Assembly (NCBI GenBank): GCA_027924585.1
Contig: BSBM01001719.1
Coordinates: 31,540,001-31,604,000, forward strand
Source of the DNA: Larix kaempferi
Taxonomy: Eukaryota; Streptophyta; Pinopsida; Pinales; Pinaceae
Length of the DNA: 64,000 nucleotides
Direction of reading: 5' to 3'
A model generated the notes under the pieces. That model searched no databases, had not been told where the DNA came from, and worked only from the letters and a program-made list of their open reading frames with translations. Positions 55,733-64,000 of the stretch are shown piece after piece; the first letter of the stretch is position 1; each line of letters begins with the position of its first letter. Both the position numbers and the translations under genes were made by a program.

Positions 55733-58378
55733 AATCCTCCCTTCCCAATATTGCTTGTCCTCAAGCAATTTTAAATGTGGGTGTTGAAGAACCTTCTTTC
55801 TGTATAATTCTTTGAAGTTGCCATTGAATTGCCCAACCTTGAGTCTTTGAGTTTCCATGAAGATTTTAGAGAGGAAACACCATGCTTGCTGCTGCACTAC
55901 TCTGATTAAAATCACTTTATTAAGTGGGGAATCCATCTCCCATACTGCTTGCTTCCCCAAAAAATATGAAACCAATGAGATAAAAATTATTCCAGGGTCC
56001 CATTGCTTGTATTGCACCCCAACAATGAAGAGTGCTCTCCAACCCATACCATCAGATAAGATGATTCCTGGATCCCATTTTCTTATATGCATTCTTCCAA
56101 ACATCATGAGTACAAAATATATATCATCAAAGTACATAACTACATAATGAAAATGTACATCAAGGAGGTGCTTCATCAAAGAATCATGAAAGTGCTTGTA
56201 CCTCCAAGCAAGTAGACCACGATTTTCCAAGTGCATACAAGCTTCAAGTGACCAATCAAATCTGCTCCAATAACATAGGTGAGGATCCCATGTCCTATAA
56301 TGCTGCTCCAAAAGGATGTGATATGCATCAAAGTATTCAACCATGTATTCTTTCATCCAAGAAGTGAACGAAGAATCTCCACTAAAATCTGAACCAAATA
56401 ATGAGCAGAAAAAACAAGGAGACTTCAAATGACTCAAAGAAGTCTCACCCATACATCCATGAATGTGAGAATCATAAAGATGTAACAAAGTATGTGGATG
56501 CCAACAAAAATGTTCTCCCATCATAAATCTATTCACCCAAGTGTTGGATGAAGTTCCTCTAACATCAAATGAACCCAGTGTTGAGCAAGAAAAACCATGA
56601 GTCTTCAAGTGACTCAAATCCATATCATAGGTGCATCCATGTAGATGTGAATCATCATAAAGTGACAAATTATGCTGCTGAAAATGTGAATAATAATGTG
56701 CTCCAACCATGTCATCATAAAAGGTAAATCTAGGAGTTCCATACTCCTCATGTGGCACCATAAAAAAGAACCCTTTCACCCATACTTCATTGAGACTAAT
56801 ACTGCAAAACATGGAATTGTAGGATGTAGGAGAATGAACTAACTCACCAAAATGATCAAAAAGTGTAGAAGTTTCATCATGGGAAGGATCCATGTGGGTA
56901 GTATCATGCAGCTCCTTCAAAAGTGGGAAACCTTTGTCATAGATTGGTTCCCATGTAGAGGAATCATGCTCTTCTTTAAAAATTGCATAAGATTCATCAA
57001 GAGACAATTCAAGTTCCTCTTCCACCACATCAAGTGTTTGGATCTCTTCAAGTTCATATTCAAACACATTAAGTACATTCAAATTCCCACATTTCTCATG
57101 ATCCACCATGTCATGAGAATCCTCCAAACAATCTACCATTTGACAATCTGAAACATAGGAGGAAAAACAAGTATCTTGCAACTTTTCAAGAAGTTGCTCA
57201 TTTTGAATTGTGAGCTTATGAATATCCTCATTATTCTTAAAGTATGCATCATGTAACAATTCATTAAGCTCAAACAAATGGTTTCTATAAAAAAGCAAAG
57301 ACATGAAATTACCTTTGATGTGGCACATTGCTCTTTGAATCTTCTCCATGTCTTCAAGGAAGGATGTTTCCTCCAATGAAGTAGATCTCCAACAAGAATT
57401 TGACACCAATGTTTGAGTGTCATGGAGAATGCTAAGGGACTCTTGGATCTTATTTTCATTCATCTTTAAGGACCCTTCAAGAAAATGAGGCTCTTGCAAA
57501 TGAACCTCCTCATCTTCTTCAATTTTTCTTGGACCAACTTCATGAAGCTCAAGTGGTGATGGGGAAGTTGATCTTGGTTCTTCTTCAACTGCTACAAGGT
57601 CTTCATTATCATGCTTAATGAAACTTGTACTTGTAGAAACACTTTCAAAAGTGATCTCTATGTCACCAACATAGAGGTGTGAGCACCCATCAGTAGGTAC
57701 TCCTTCATAGTTTAAGCATCCATCAGTAGATGCTCTTTGGTTCATGTCTAAGCTAGAAGGTGTCTTGAAATGATCTTTCATATTTTCAATAGAATATTCT
57801 TCATGCTCTTGTGATGTCTCTTCCTTTTGCTCCTTAAAGCAAGCTGATGCATTTTGCCCCTTGTTTTCCTTAGGATCAATATATTTGGAATCTCTTCTTG
57901 AATAAATCTCAAAAGCTCTCCTCAAGGAGGACATCATTTCATGCACACATATATGATACTCGCTCCAAGGGTTTTTACAAGAAGGGCATAAACCTTTCTT
58001 CACTAACTCCACATCTTCATTTTTGGGCCTATTTTCAAAAACATGTTCAGCACAGTACTCAAAAGACATGGCATTTTGTGTATTTTTGCTAAAAGCAAGA
58101 TATTCTTGATATTTTTGATATTGTTGGGGCAAGGTTTTATATTTTTCTCTCCATCTTTGGAACTCACTCATAGAATTATCCTTGGTTGGTGTGACACACT
58201 CATATTCATCAGATTTAAAGTCATAAGAATAATCTTCATTTCTCTTGAAATTGTAAGAAGTGTTGCATGATGGCACCTCTTCCTCATACCATTCACATTC
58301 TGCTTCATATTGCTCATAAGCATCTGCATATTCCTCATACGAATTGTACTCATAGGATTCATCATAATAGTAAGACAT
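55616..58378 (-). CDS. E2 orphan ORF, about 920 aa, function unknown
   Basis: I do not recognise this protein. ATG is at 58376-58378, with an in-frame TAA just upstream (58388-58390), so this start is well supported. Visible features: a Tyr/Glu-rich N-terminus (YYYDESYEYNSYEEYADAYE); a Cys/His cluster CPSCKNPWSEYHICVH at about residue 130, possibly zinc-binding; a long acidic middle (about 180-480) with many Glu and Ser; and two related segments of about 60 residues (near 576 and 636) sharing YDxSHxHGC and LSHLK. The C-terminal third is rich in Trp, Phe and His, with WDPGI twice. The frame crosses the polypurine tract and stops inside the 3' LTR. No RT, RNase H, integrase or protease motif is visible. 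A Gag-like role is the simplest guess, but the protein lacks a classic CCHC knuckle. Confidence 0.8.
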   Translation of the reverse strand: MSYYYDESYEYNSYEEYADAYEQYEAECEWYEEEVPSCNTSYNFKRNEDYSYDFKSDEYECVTPTKDNSMSEFQRWREKYKTLPQQYQKYQEYLAFSKNTQNAMSFEYCAEHVFENRPKNEDVELVKKGLCPSCKNPWSEYHICVHEMMSSLRRAFEIYSRRDSKYIDPKENKGQNASACFKEQKEETSQEHEEYSIENMKDHFKTPSSLDMNQRASTDGCLNYEGVPTDGCSHLYVGDIEITFESVSTSTSFIKHDNEDLVAVEEEPRSTSPSPLELHEVGPRKIEEDEEVHLQEPHFLEGSLKMNENKIQESLSILHDTQTLVSNSCWRSTSLEETSFLEDMEKIQRAMCHIKGNFMSLLFYRNHLFELNELLHDAYFKNNEDIHKLTIQNEQLLEKLQDTCFSSYVSDCQMVDCLEDSHDMVDHEKCGNLNVLNVFEYELEEIQTLDVVEEELELSLDESYAIFKEEHDSSTWEPIYDKGFPLLKELHDTTHMDPSHDETSTLFDHFGELVHSPTSYNSMFCSISLNEVWVKGFFFMVPHEEYGTPRFTFYDDMVGAHYYSHFQQHNLSLYDDSHLHGCTYDMDLSHLKTHGFSCSTLGSFDVRGTSSNTWVNRFMMGEHFCWHPHTLLHLYDSHIHGCMGETSLSHLKSPCFFCSLFGSDFSGDSSFTSWMKEYMVEYFDAYHILLEQHYRTWDPHLCYWSRFDWSLEACMHLENRGLLAWRYKHFHDSLMKHLLDVHFHYVVMYFDDIYFVLMMFGRMHIRKWDPGIILSDGMGWRALFIVGVQYKQWDPGIIFISLVSYFLGKQAVWEMDSPLNKVILIRVVQQQAWCFLSKIFMETQRLKVGQFNGNFKELYRKKVLQHPHLKLLEDKQYWEGRICHVPNFVLGHNGLITLALFIRVCQIDAKGQIIAKEENY
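55733..55746 (-). other. E2 polypurine tract
   Basis: The minus strand reads GGGAAGGGAGGATT, directly before the 3' LTR, and at the same time codes for part of the ORF C-terminus. Confidence 0.85.
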
Positions 58379-58427
58379 GGATGCCAATTATTCTTGAATG
58401 TATGTACCTAATACACAGGTGCAAGGA

Positions 58428-58443
58428 CCATGCTCTGATACCA
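58428..58443 (-). other. E2 primer-binding site
   Basis: The minus strand reads TGGTATCAGAGCATGG one base from the 5' LTR. This is the standard initiator tRNA-Met primer site of plant LTR retrotransposons and fixes the element's orientation. Confidence 0.92.
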
Positions 58444-58444
58444 C

Positions 58445-60472
58445 TGTAATATCCCTTTTTCAAATTTTATTAAAATGCCCAATTTTTCACTTTTTTTTTC
58501 CAATTTCGACCTTTGACTAGTTTTGATCTCTAGGTCCCAAATTTGCCCCAAATGATTTCAAATCTTCTGAGAAGGTATATGAATGAGATTAGAACATAAA
58601 TATGTGTTTTAAGGATGCCTTTGGACCTTTAAAATACTTCTGCAAATACTCTTTCAATTCTGGCCAATGTAGGGAACTTTACTAGTAATTTGCCTTTGAC
58701 TAGTATTGGTCTCTATGTCTCGAATTGACTCCAAATGCCTTCAAATATTCAAGGAAGGTGTATGAATGATATTAATACTTGCATATGATGTTCATGGATG
58801 ATATATTTCCACCAAAATACCTCTGCAAACTCTCTTAATATTTTGGACCAAGTATGCAATTTTACTAGTAATTTGGGGTTCAAATCCCCCTGGGGTAAGT
58901 ATTGAAAATTGCTTCCCAAATGCCTCCAAAGACACTCAAATTTATGAACAGAGGTAGGGAATGTATTAAGAATTTTATAAAGGTCTCATGTGCACCATTA
59001 ATTGATTATTATATCTGTTCCAACCCTCTCCCATTCAACTGCAAAAATCACCAATTCGACCCTTGGGGAAATGGCACTATTTCTTCTCCCAGTGCAATTA
59101 AACTAAGTAAAAATACTTCAAATGCTCAAGTACAGTACATGAAACTTGTAAAATACATCCATGGCAGTCCATTAATCACAAATTCATCATAGAATCATCC
59201 ATTCATTCGAAATCATCATCAATACATTGGTTCACAACAAGGTAGTGGAGAAATGGCATTGTTCTTCCATTAAAAATGAGATTTATACATTTCTACTTGG
59301 AATTTCGACCTGAAACTTTTTGGATATGAAGAACAGAGTATTTAATTCATATTACAAAAGAAATGGGGCATTAAAAGCTTCCCCAAAGAGTACAATAGCT
59401 CACCAAAAACGCCCTCCCTCAAGGATCAAGAATATGCCATCAAAACTGGAAATGGTTGAAGGAGTGAGCTGCAATAGAAGAAACCATGAGCTGCCCTGTA
59501 GATTACACCTGCAAATAAAGACTCCATTAAAGCTCCAAATGAAAGGTCTGAATGGCCTTTCCAATTACCAACTTGGATGGGAATCTTTCACCCTCGAAAT
59601 TGGCTAAGGCAAGAAACTAGTCATCCACTAGCTCTCCCTCTTCACAAATGCAATTGCAAATTCTACAAATGATCAAAAGCTGGTTTCATTCTTTGTTATT
59701 GACATTTATAAACTCCTAATGTCTTCCATGGGTCGAATTCCTTCCAAGATACTCATGCCAACTCATGTTGGGAAGAGATTCCAAAGAACGCCACTTGTAC
59801 AACAATTCCTAGTCTCCCACTTCCACCAAATCACATGTGGAAGCATCTTAGCTGCCCTAACACCCTTGAGCGCCCTCTTGGAGTCTATTTTTAGCCCTGA
59901 CATGTCATATATGTCATATGTCAACCTTCAGGTCTTATTTGTGTCATAGGTGTAATAGCATCTTCATTATTGTTGTCATAGAGCTAGGGAATCTAGCCCA
60001 AGTGTCTCACTAGCTCCAAATTGCCTCTTCCTCTTCCATGGGAGTTACTCTTCCTCTATATTTCGACCTTGGATGAGTCATGCAATGAATAATACCTTTT
60101 GGACTCCCCAAAGTATGTTACCATTCACCTTGAATTCGAATTGGTGAGAGAATGATGCCAAATGTAGTGGGGAAATCTAGCCATATGTGGGTCCCACTTC
60201 CTCCATGTGTCTTCATGATGAAATGCCTCTTTGATTTTTACTTGTATATATTTATTTAGATCCTTTATTAAATATCTATTCCATTCTAATGTTCAAACAT
60301 CATTTATTATCCCCATTATTCCAAATCCCAAAGCTTCCACCCCAAACCTAGGAAACTAGTAATTTTCCTCCTTGGCAATTATTTGACCTTTAGCATCAAT
60401 TTGACAAACTCTAATGAATAGAGCTAATGTGATTAGGCCATTGTGACCCAATACCAAATTTGGTACATGACA
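58445..60472 (-). repeat. E2 5' LTR (right copy)
   Basis: 2028 bp, colinear with 53705-55732, with visible single-base differences such as those near 58617, 58747, 58784-58810 and 58841-58893. Confidence 0.95.
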
Positions 60473-61438
60473 GTTGTGATGTGTGCCAAAGAACTGGAAA
60501 TCCATCGCACAGAGACGAAAAGTCGTTGAAACCACAACTGACTTTACAGGCATTTGACAAATGGGAAATTGATTTCGTGGGACCTATTAACCCACCAGGA
60601 AATAGGATTGGTGTGAGATATATTATCACCGAAACTGATTATCTCACCAGATGGGAAGAAGCTAAACCAATGAATGATTGTAGCGCAGTTATTGCCACGC
60701 AGTTCATATTTGAGAACATCCTTACCAAATTTGGATGCCCAAAAATCTTAATGAGTGATCAAGGAACACACTTCCTGAACAGAACCATTGAAGCACTAAC
60801 TAAAGAATTTCAGGTTTATCATCAGAGGAGTACTTCATACCATCCATAATCCAATGGAACTGTTGAAGCATTTAACAAAGTGCTCGAGAATGCACTGACC
60901 AATATATGCAACACAAACATAGATGATTTGGATATGCGCATTCTAACTGCCTTATGGGAATATAGAACAACATGTAAGAAATTGACAGGCCATACACCTT
61001 TCAGATTGGCCTATGGACAAGAAGCTGTGATGCCTATGGAGTAGATTGTACCAAGCTTGAGGATTGTTGCATTCACAGACGTGGCAGATGAAGAGACATT
61101 GAAGGAAAGGCTTCTACACTTGGTTGGATTGGAGGAAGATCGCTTCATCGCAGGATTTCACCAACAAGTGCAGAAGGACAAAGAAAAAGCATGGCATGAT
61201 ATGCATATCAAGCACAAAATCTTCCAGGTAGGAGACCTTGTCATCCTGTATGATAGAAATTTAATGAAATTTCTTGGAAAATTTAAAATGCATTGGCTTG
61301 GGCCATATATTTTTATGCATGTTACTAATAGTGGTGCATCTTAGTTAACCACGTTAGCCGGAGATAACTTACCAGGTTTAGTTAATGGAAGTAGACTTGA
61401 ACCCTATAGGGATAGTCCTACTTCGTAGAACCCTCAGT
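60473..61438 (+). pseudogene. G4 integrase (after E2)
   Basis: The frame resumes with CDVCQRTG, completing the zinc finger begun before 53704. The core shows [23 protein letters not shown] and [10 protein letters not shown], so all three catalytic acidic positions remain. A stop (TAA at 60847-60849) sits inside the last motif region, and others lie near 61042 and 61342. The C-terminal part reads HIKHKIFQVGDLVILYDRN and KFKMHWLGPYIF, typical of gypsy integrase tails. No chromodomain follows. The first 5 bp are the second E2 duplication copy. Confidence 0.85.
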
Positions 61439-62242
61439 AATCAGAAGAGAAGGAAATTTCCAAGTGTCAAGTACAGTTGAAATTGGGCACTAGAAATTGA
61501 GTAGAGTCTGTATACAATTTTGGTCTGATACGTGAAGTTCGATGGAAAGGATGTATCTACCATGCAGCATAAGTAGAAAAGTGAAGTTGCGCAGAAAAAA
61601 AGAAAATAGAAAAAAAAAGGAGAAGTAGAAGCACCCAGTTGAGAAGTTCCAAACACAGTTGCGTTGATCAAAGGAAATAAGAAGATTGCAAAGTTCTAAA
61701 CTGACACCACGCAGTTCACCGTGCTACAAGGGGTGACATCCATTCGTGTAGGAAACACCTCAAAATAGCCATTAGAACTGAAAACTAGCCGTTATACAAT
61801 AATTTTGCCTACGATCGTTTGAGCACTTAATGCAAAATTAGTCGTTCTGAACCAGTTACTGAAGGAAAGGACCGAAATCCTCAGCGGATTTGGCCAACGA
61901 ACATGCCAATTAATGCTTATCTAGCCGTTAAGGAGCGCAACTAAGCATAACCGTGCATATAAATACCGTCAACACTGGACTCGCAAGCGTTACTAAAACT
62001 CAAATTTTTCAGCAAGCCATAGTTTTAGTCTGTTACATTGAGTGCTAAGTAATTATGTGAGTCTACAAAGCAAGTTCCAGTGAATGTCTCACGATTCCAC
62101 AGTTCAGCAGGATTCCACAATCGAGCAAGCTGTGAGGGATTTCAAACAAACCAGGATTTCAAGGATGATGAGAATCCTTGTTAAGAAGGTTGTTATAGAA
62201 AAAGGCCAGGGTTCACGTTGCTCACCATGACATTCTGCACCA
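61439..62242 (+). promoter_or_regulatory. G4 spacer between pol and the extra ORF, with TATA-like site
   Basis: No coding sequence in 0.8 kb. GCATATAAATA at 61955-61965 is a good plant-type TATA box on the plus strand, about 280 bp before the next ATG, so the downstream ORF may have its own promoter. A purine-rich stretch with AAAAAAAAGGAGAAG is near 61605-61625. Confidence 0.45.
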
Positions 62243-63646
62243 ATGCAAAGCAAGGGTAAGGAACATATAGACAATAAAGTAAAGCCCAAGATAATGGGCT
62301 CCAAGCTACTAGAAGTTCCACCAGAGGACAAAGAGATGCCACTAACCTTAATCCCAGAATATATTTCTCCGCATGCACCAGATGCACCAGATGTAAAGCT
62401 TTCTAGAAACACCAAGTATGAAATACCACTGTCACAAATATCCTGTCATGTCAAGCCATAAGAAAACTTGTTGGGTAAGCTCGTAGATGGAAAGTTCTAG
62501 GATTACAACTTGCTGCAACAAAAAAAGGATCTGGATGAGCCAAAATACCCATAGTTTCAACCAGACAGATACATGTGTCAGAAAATGAACGTGAAAAACA
62601 ACCAGCTGCTAGTAGCGCAGATCTGGTTGTCCGAAGTCATGGAATCAGGGATTCTAAACCTATTGCGGCTCCCACACTTCAACCGGAGCCTGGAACTTAA
62701 TGCGGTGGTATGCACACAGATATCGTGCACACACCAAGGTTATATTTGGTTGGACAGAAATGTTGACCTCAACATAGACCTGATCCATAGGATCATGGGG
62801 TTAAGCAAGCGAGGAAAGGACCCTAAAAAGTTCTTTGCCAACAAAACCAGAGATAAGGATATCACCACACAGATGAAGGAGGAATATCAAATTCCCAAAG
62901 GAAAAAGAGGGTTTGTCACGGATGACTTAAAAGATGATTCTACGAGTTTTGTAGTACAACTGCTTGTAGGAAAAGTCTTGCAGAAGGTAAGACCAACATA
63001 AGTACCCACAGGAGCAATTCACCTCGCTACAAAGGCAACGCAGGGAGTAAGATTCAACTGGTGTCAATATTTGTTGAACGAGTTTCTAGACGATGTCCGT
63101 GAAACTTAGGTCAATGGAACTGCATTTCATTACAGTTGGTTAATGGTTTTGATTTCCTTTGTAGGCTACAAGGAGCCAAGACATTATGTCGGTCTCACTT
63201 TCCTCATCAATGATTACCGAGGACACAGATATGAAAACCTCTTGGAAAATCTGCTACCAGACTAACATCACCCGTCAAATTAAGTATTCCTCACATACTA
63301 CAAACAACTATGCATTGTCATCATTCACACACCATGAATCTCGAAAGAGGTAACAACAAAGTATATTCATACTTTAAATTTGAAAGCTGACATGGATTTT
63401 ATTTACATCTCTCCAAAGGCGCAAAAGAAGAATCCAGAATGGTTCGCAGGGAACTATCACCTGGACGAAGTGGGTATTGACCTCATCATGAAGGAATGAC
63501 TAGATGAATGGAAATTCGAAGGACCGATGGTCATCGACAGTGACTTAGACGAAAGTACTCCATCCTTGACAAAGGTCATTGAAGAGTCACCAACAGGAAA
63601 AAGAAAGGAGCCTAGTGTTAAATTTTCAGAATTTACTTCGATTTGA
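62243..63646 (+). pseudogene. G4 additional ORF downstream of pol (unknown product, broken)
   Basis: From ATG 62243 to about 63646 a reading frame can be followed in the same direction as pol, interrupted by stops near 62459, 62555, 63001, 63109, 63265 and 63500. The longest clean part (62573-63001) reads LPHFNRSLELNAVVCTQ, CTHQGYIWLDRNVDLN and KRGFVTDDLKDDSTSF. Later parts read RFNWCQYLLNEFLDDV and FHYSWLMVLISFVGYKEP. I see no signal peptide or convincing membrane segment. Extra ORFs after pol are known from some plant gypsy groups, including Athila-type env-like ORFs, but I cannot assign this one. It could resemble the plant transposon-protein domain found in such ORFs. Confidence 0.5.
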
Positions 63647-64000
63647 TCTAGGATCTTAACTCAGAGAACAACATGTATAATAAATCTACAGCATATCAAT
63701 CATGGACACAATTATGAAAGCACACAAGAGACACAAAGTCTACTTGGGGAAAACCATAAAGGTGAAAAAACCCAATAACTTCCTCAGAGATAGATAGAGC
63801 AATGATACAACCAGAATGTTAATATTTAATATGCTAAGACAGAAAATAGCAGCATTACATTCCATTTCACAATAATAGCATATACAGGATCACTGAAGAA
63901 ATAACAAGCACAGCATAAACACAAGAGACACAGATTTATCCTGGGAAACCCTCATGGGGTAGAAAACCCAGTAAAGCTTCCTCAAGATAGATGACTAGCA
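63616..64000. repeat. Probable start of a further LTR (copia-like), cut by the window end
   Basis: From TGTTAAATTTTCAG at 63616 the sequence changes character. It holds two related stretches about 215 bp apart: ACACAAGAGACACAAAGTCT at 63723 and ACACAAGAGACACAGATTTA at 63919. Each is followed by a GGGAAA-type and an AAAACCCA motif and a CTTCCTCA...GATAGAT block. Such motifs recall the copia LTR near 48540. The right end is outside the window. Confidence 0.4.

Larger units (their letters stand above)
53705..60472 (-). mobile_element. E2: non-autonomous LTR retrotransposon encoding one large orphan protein
   Basis: 6768 bp on the minus strand. It has two LTRs of 2028 bp each (TGTAATATCCC ... 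GGTACATGACA in plus reading), a perfect GTTGT duplication, a tRNA-iMet type primer site (58428-58443) and a polypurine tract (55733-55746). The internal region is only 2.7 kb and is filled by one ORF without RT, RNase H or integrase. The LTRs show scattered single-base differences, so the insertion is fairly recent. The LTR ends (TGTCATGT... and ...TATTACA in element sense) resemble those of G2 and G3 chromoviruses. I infer that a chromovirus of that type supplies the enzymes. Confidence 0.93.

Noticed and set aside
58428-58443. A tRNA-like match
   Set aside because: It is only the primer-binding complement of a tRNA 3' end. No cloverleaf or full tRNA gene is present here or at the other primer sites.

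Overview
The window looks like intergenic, repeat-packed nuclear DNA of a large-genome seed plant. A gymnosperm is my best guess, from long nested Ty3/gypsy elements and L1-type LINEs that end in an RNase H domain; sequence reading alone cannot settle the species. I see no ordinary host gene, no tRNA or rRNA gene and no CRISPR array. Nearly everything is layered retrotransposon, most of it decayed.

Layout. (1) 1-1548 and 13574-18159: one L1-type LINE (LINE A, + strand) split by a young Ty3/gypsy element, G1 (1549-13573, - strand). G1 has near-identical 724-725 bp LTRs and a 5-bp target duplication, AAAAC. It has long gag and pol frames, but its integrase is cut short. (2) 18160-25307: leader and LTR pieces of a third gypsy family (G3), with LTR copies in -, + and - orientation, a compound microsatellite, and a chromodomain remnant. 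(3) 25308-36347: a decayed chromovirus, G2 (- strand), with 1.62-kb LTRs. Its right LTR contains a 2.02-kb solo LTR (E1) flanked by CACAG. (4) 36348-39531: AT-rich low-complexity DNA, probably G3-type leader. (5) 39532-40629: a 5'-truncated LINE on - (LINE C). (6) 40669-47056: a near full-length but broken LINE on + (LINE B), sitting in a Ty1/copia fragment (47057-48940, - strand). (7) 48941-63615: a third gypsy element, G4 (+ strand), with protease, Gag-like, RT/RNase H and integrase segments, then an extra ORF behind its own TATA-like site. G4 is interrupted inside the integrase zinc finger by E2 (53705-60472, - strand). (8) 63616-64000: the start of a probable further LTR.

The most interesting unit is E2. 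It has two LTRs of 2028 bp each, a perfect 5-bp duplication (GTTGT), a tRNA-iMet-type primer site and a polypurine tract. Between the LTRs lies one uninterrupted ORF of about 920 codons that I do not recognise, with no reverse transcriptase or integrase. It appears to be a non-autonomous family (E1 is a related solo LTR) that encodes an orphan protein and is presumably mobilised by other elements' enzymes. Other notable structures are the array of 31-bp units with CCGCAATTGCGG palindromes in the G2 leader, the G1 Pol with two zinc knuckles between protease and RT, and the protease/Gag-like/RT order plus downstream ORF of G4.

The nesting gives relative ages. G3, G4, the copia fragment and the LINEs are older. 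G2 landed in G3-type DNA, then E1 in G2. G1 landed in LINE A and E2 in G4, and these last two look the youngest because their LTR pairs differ little.
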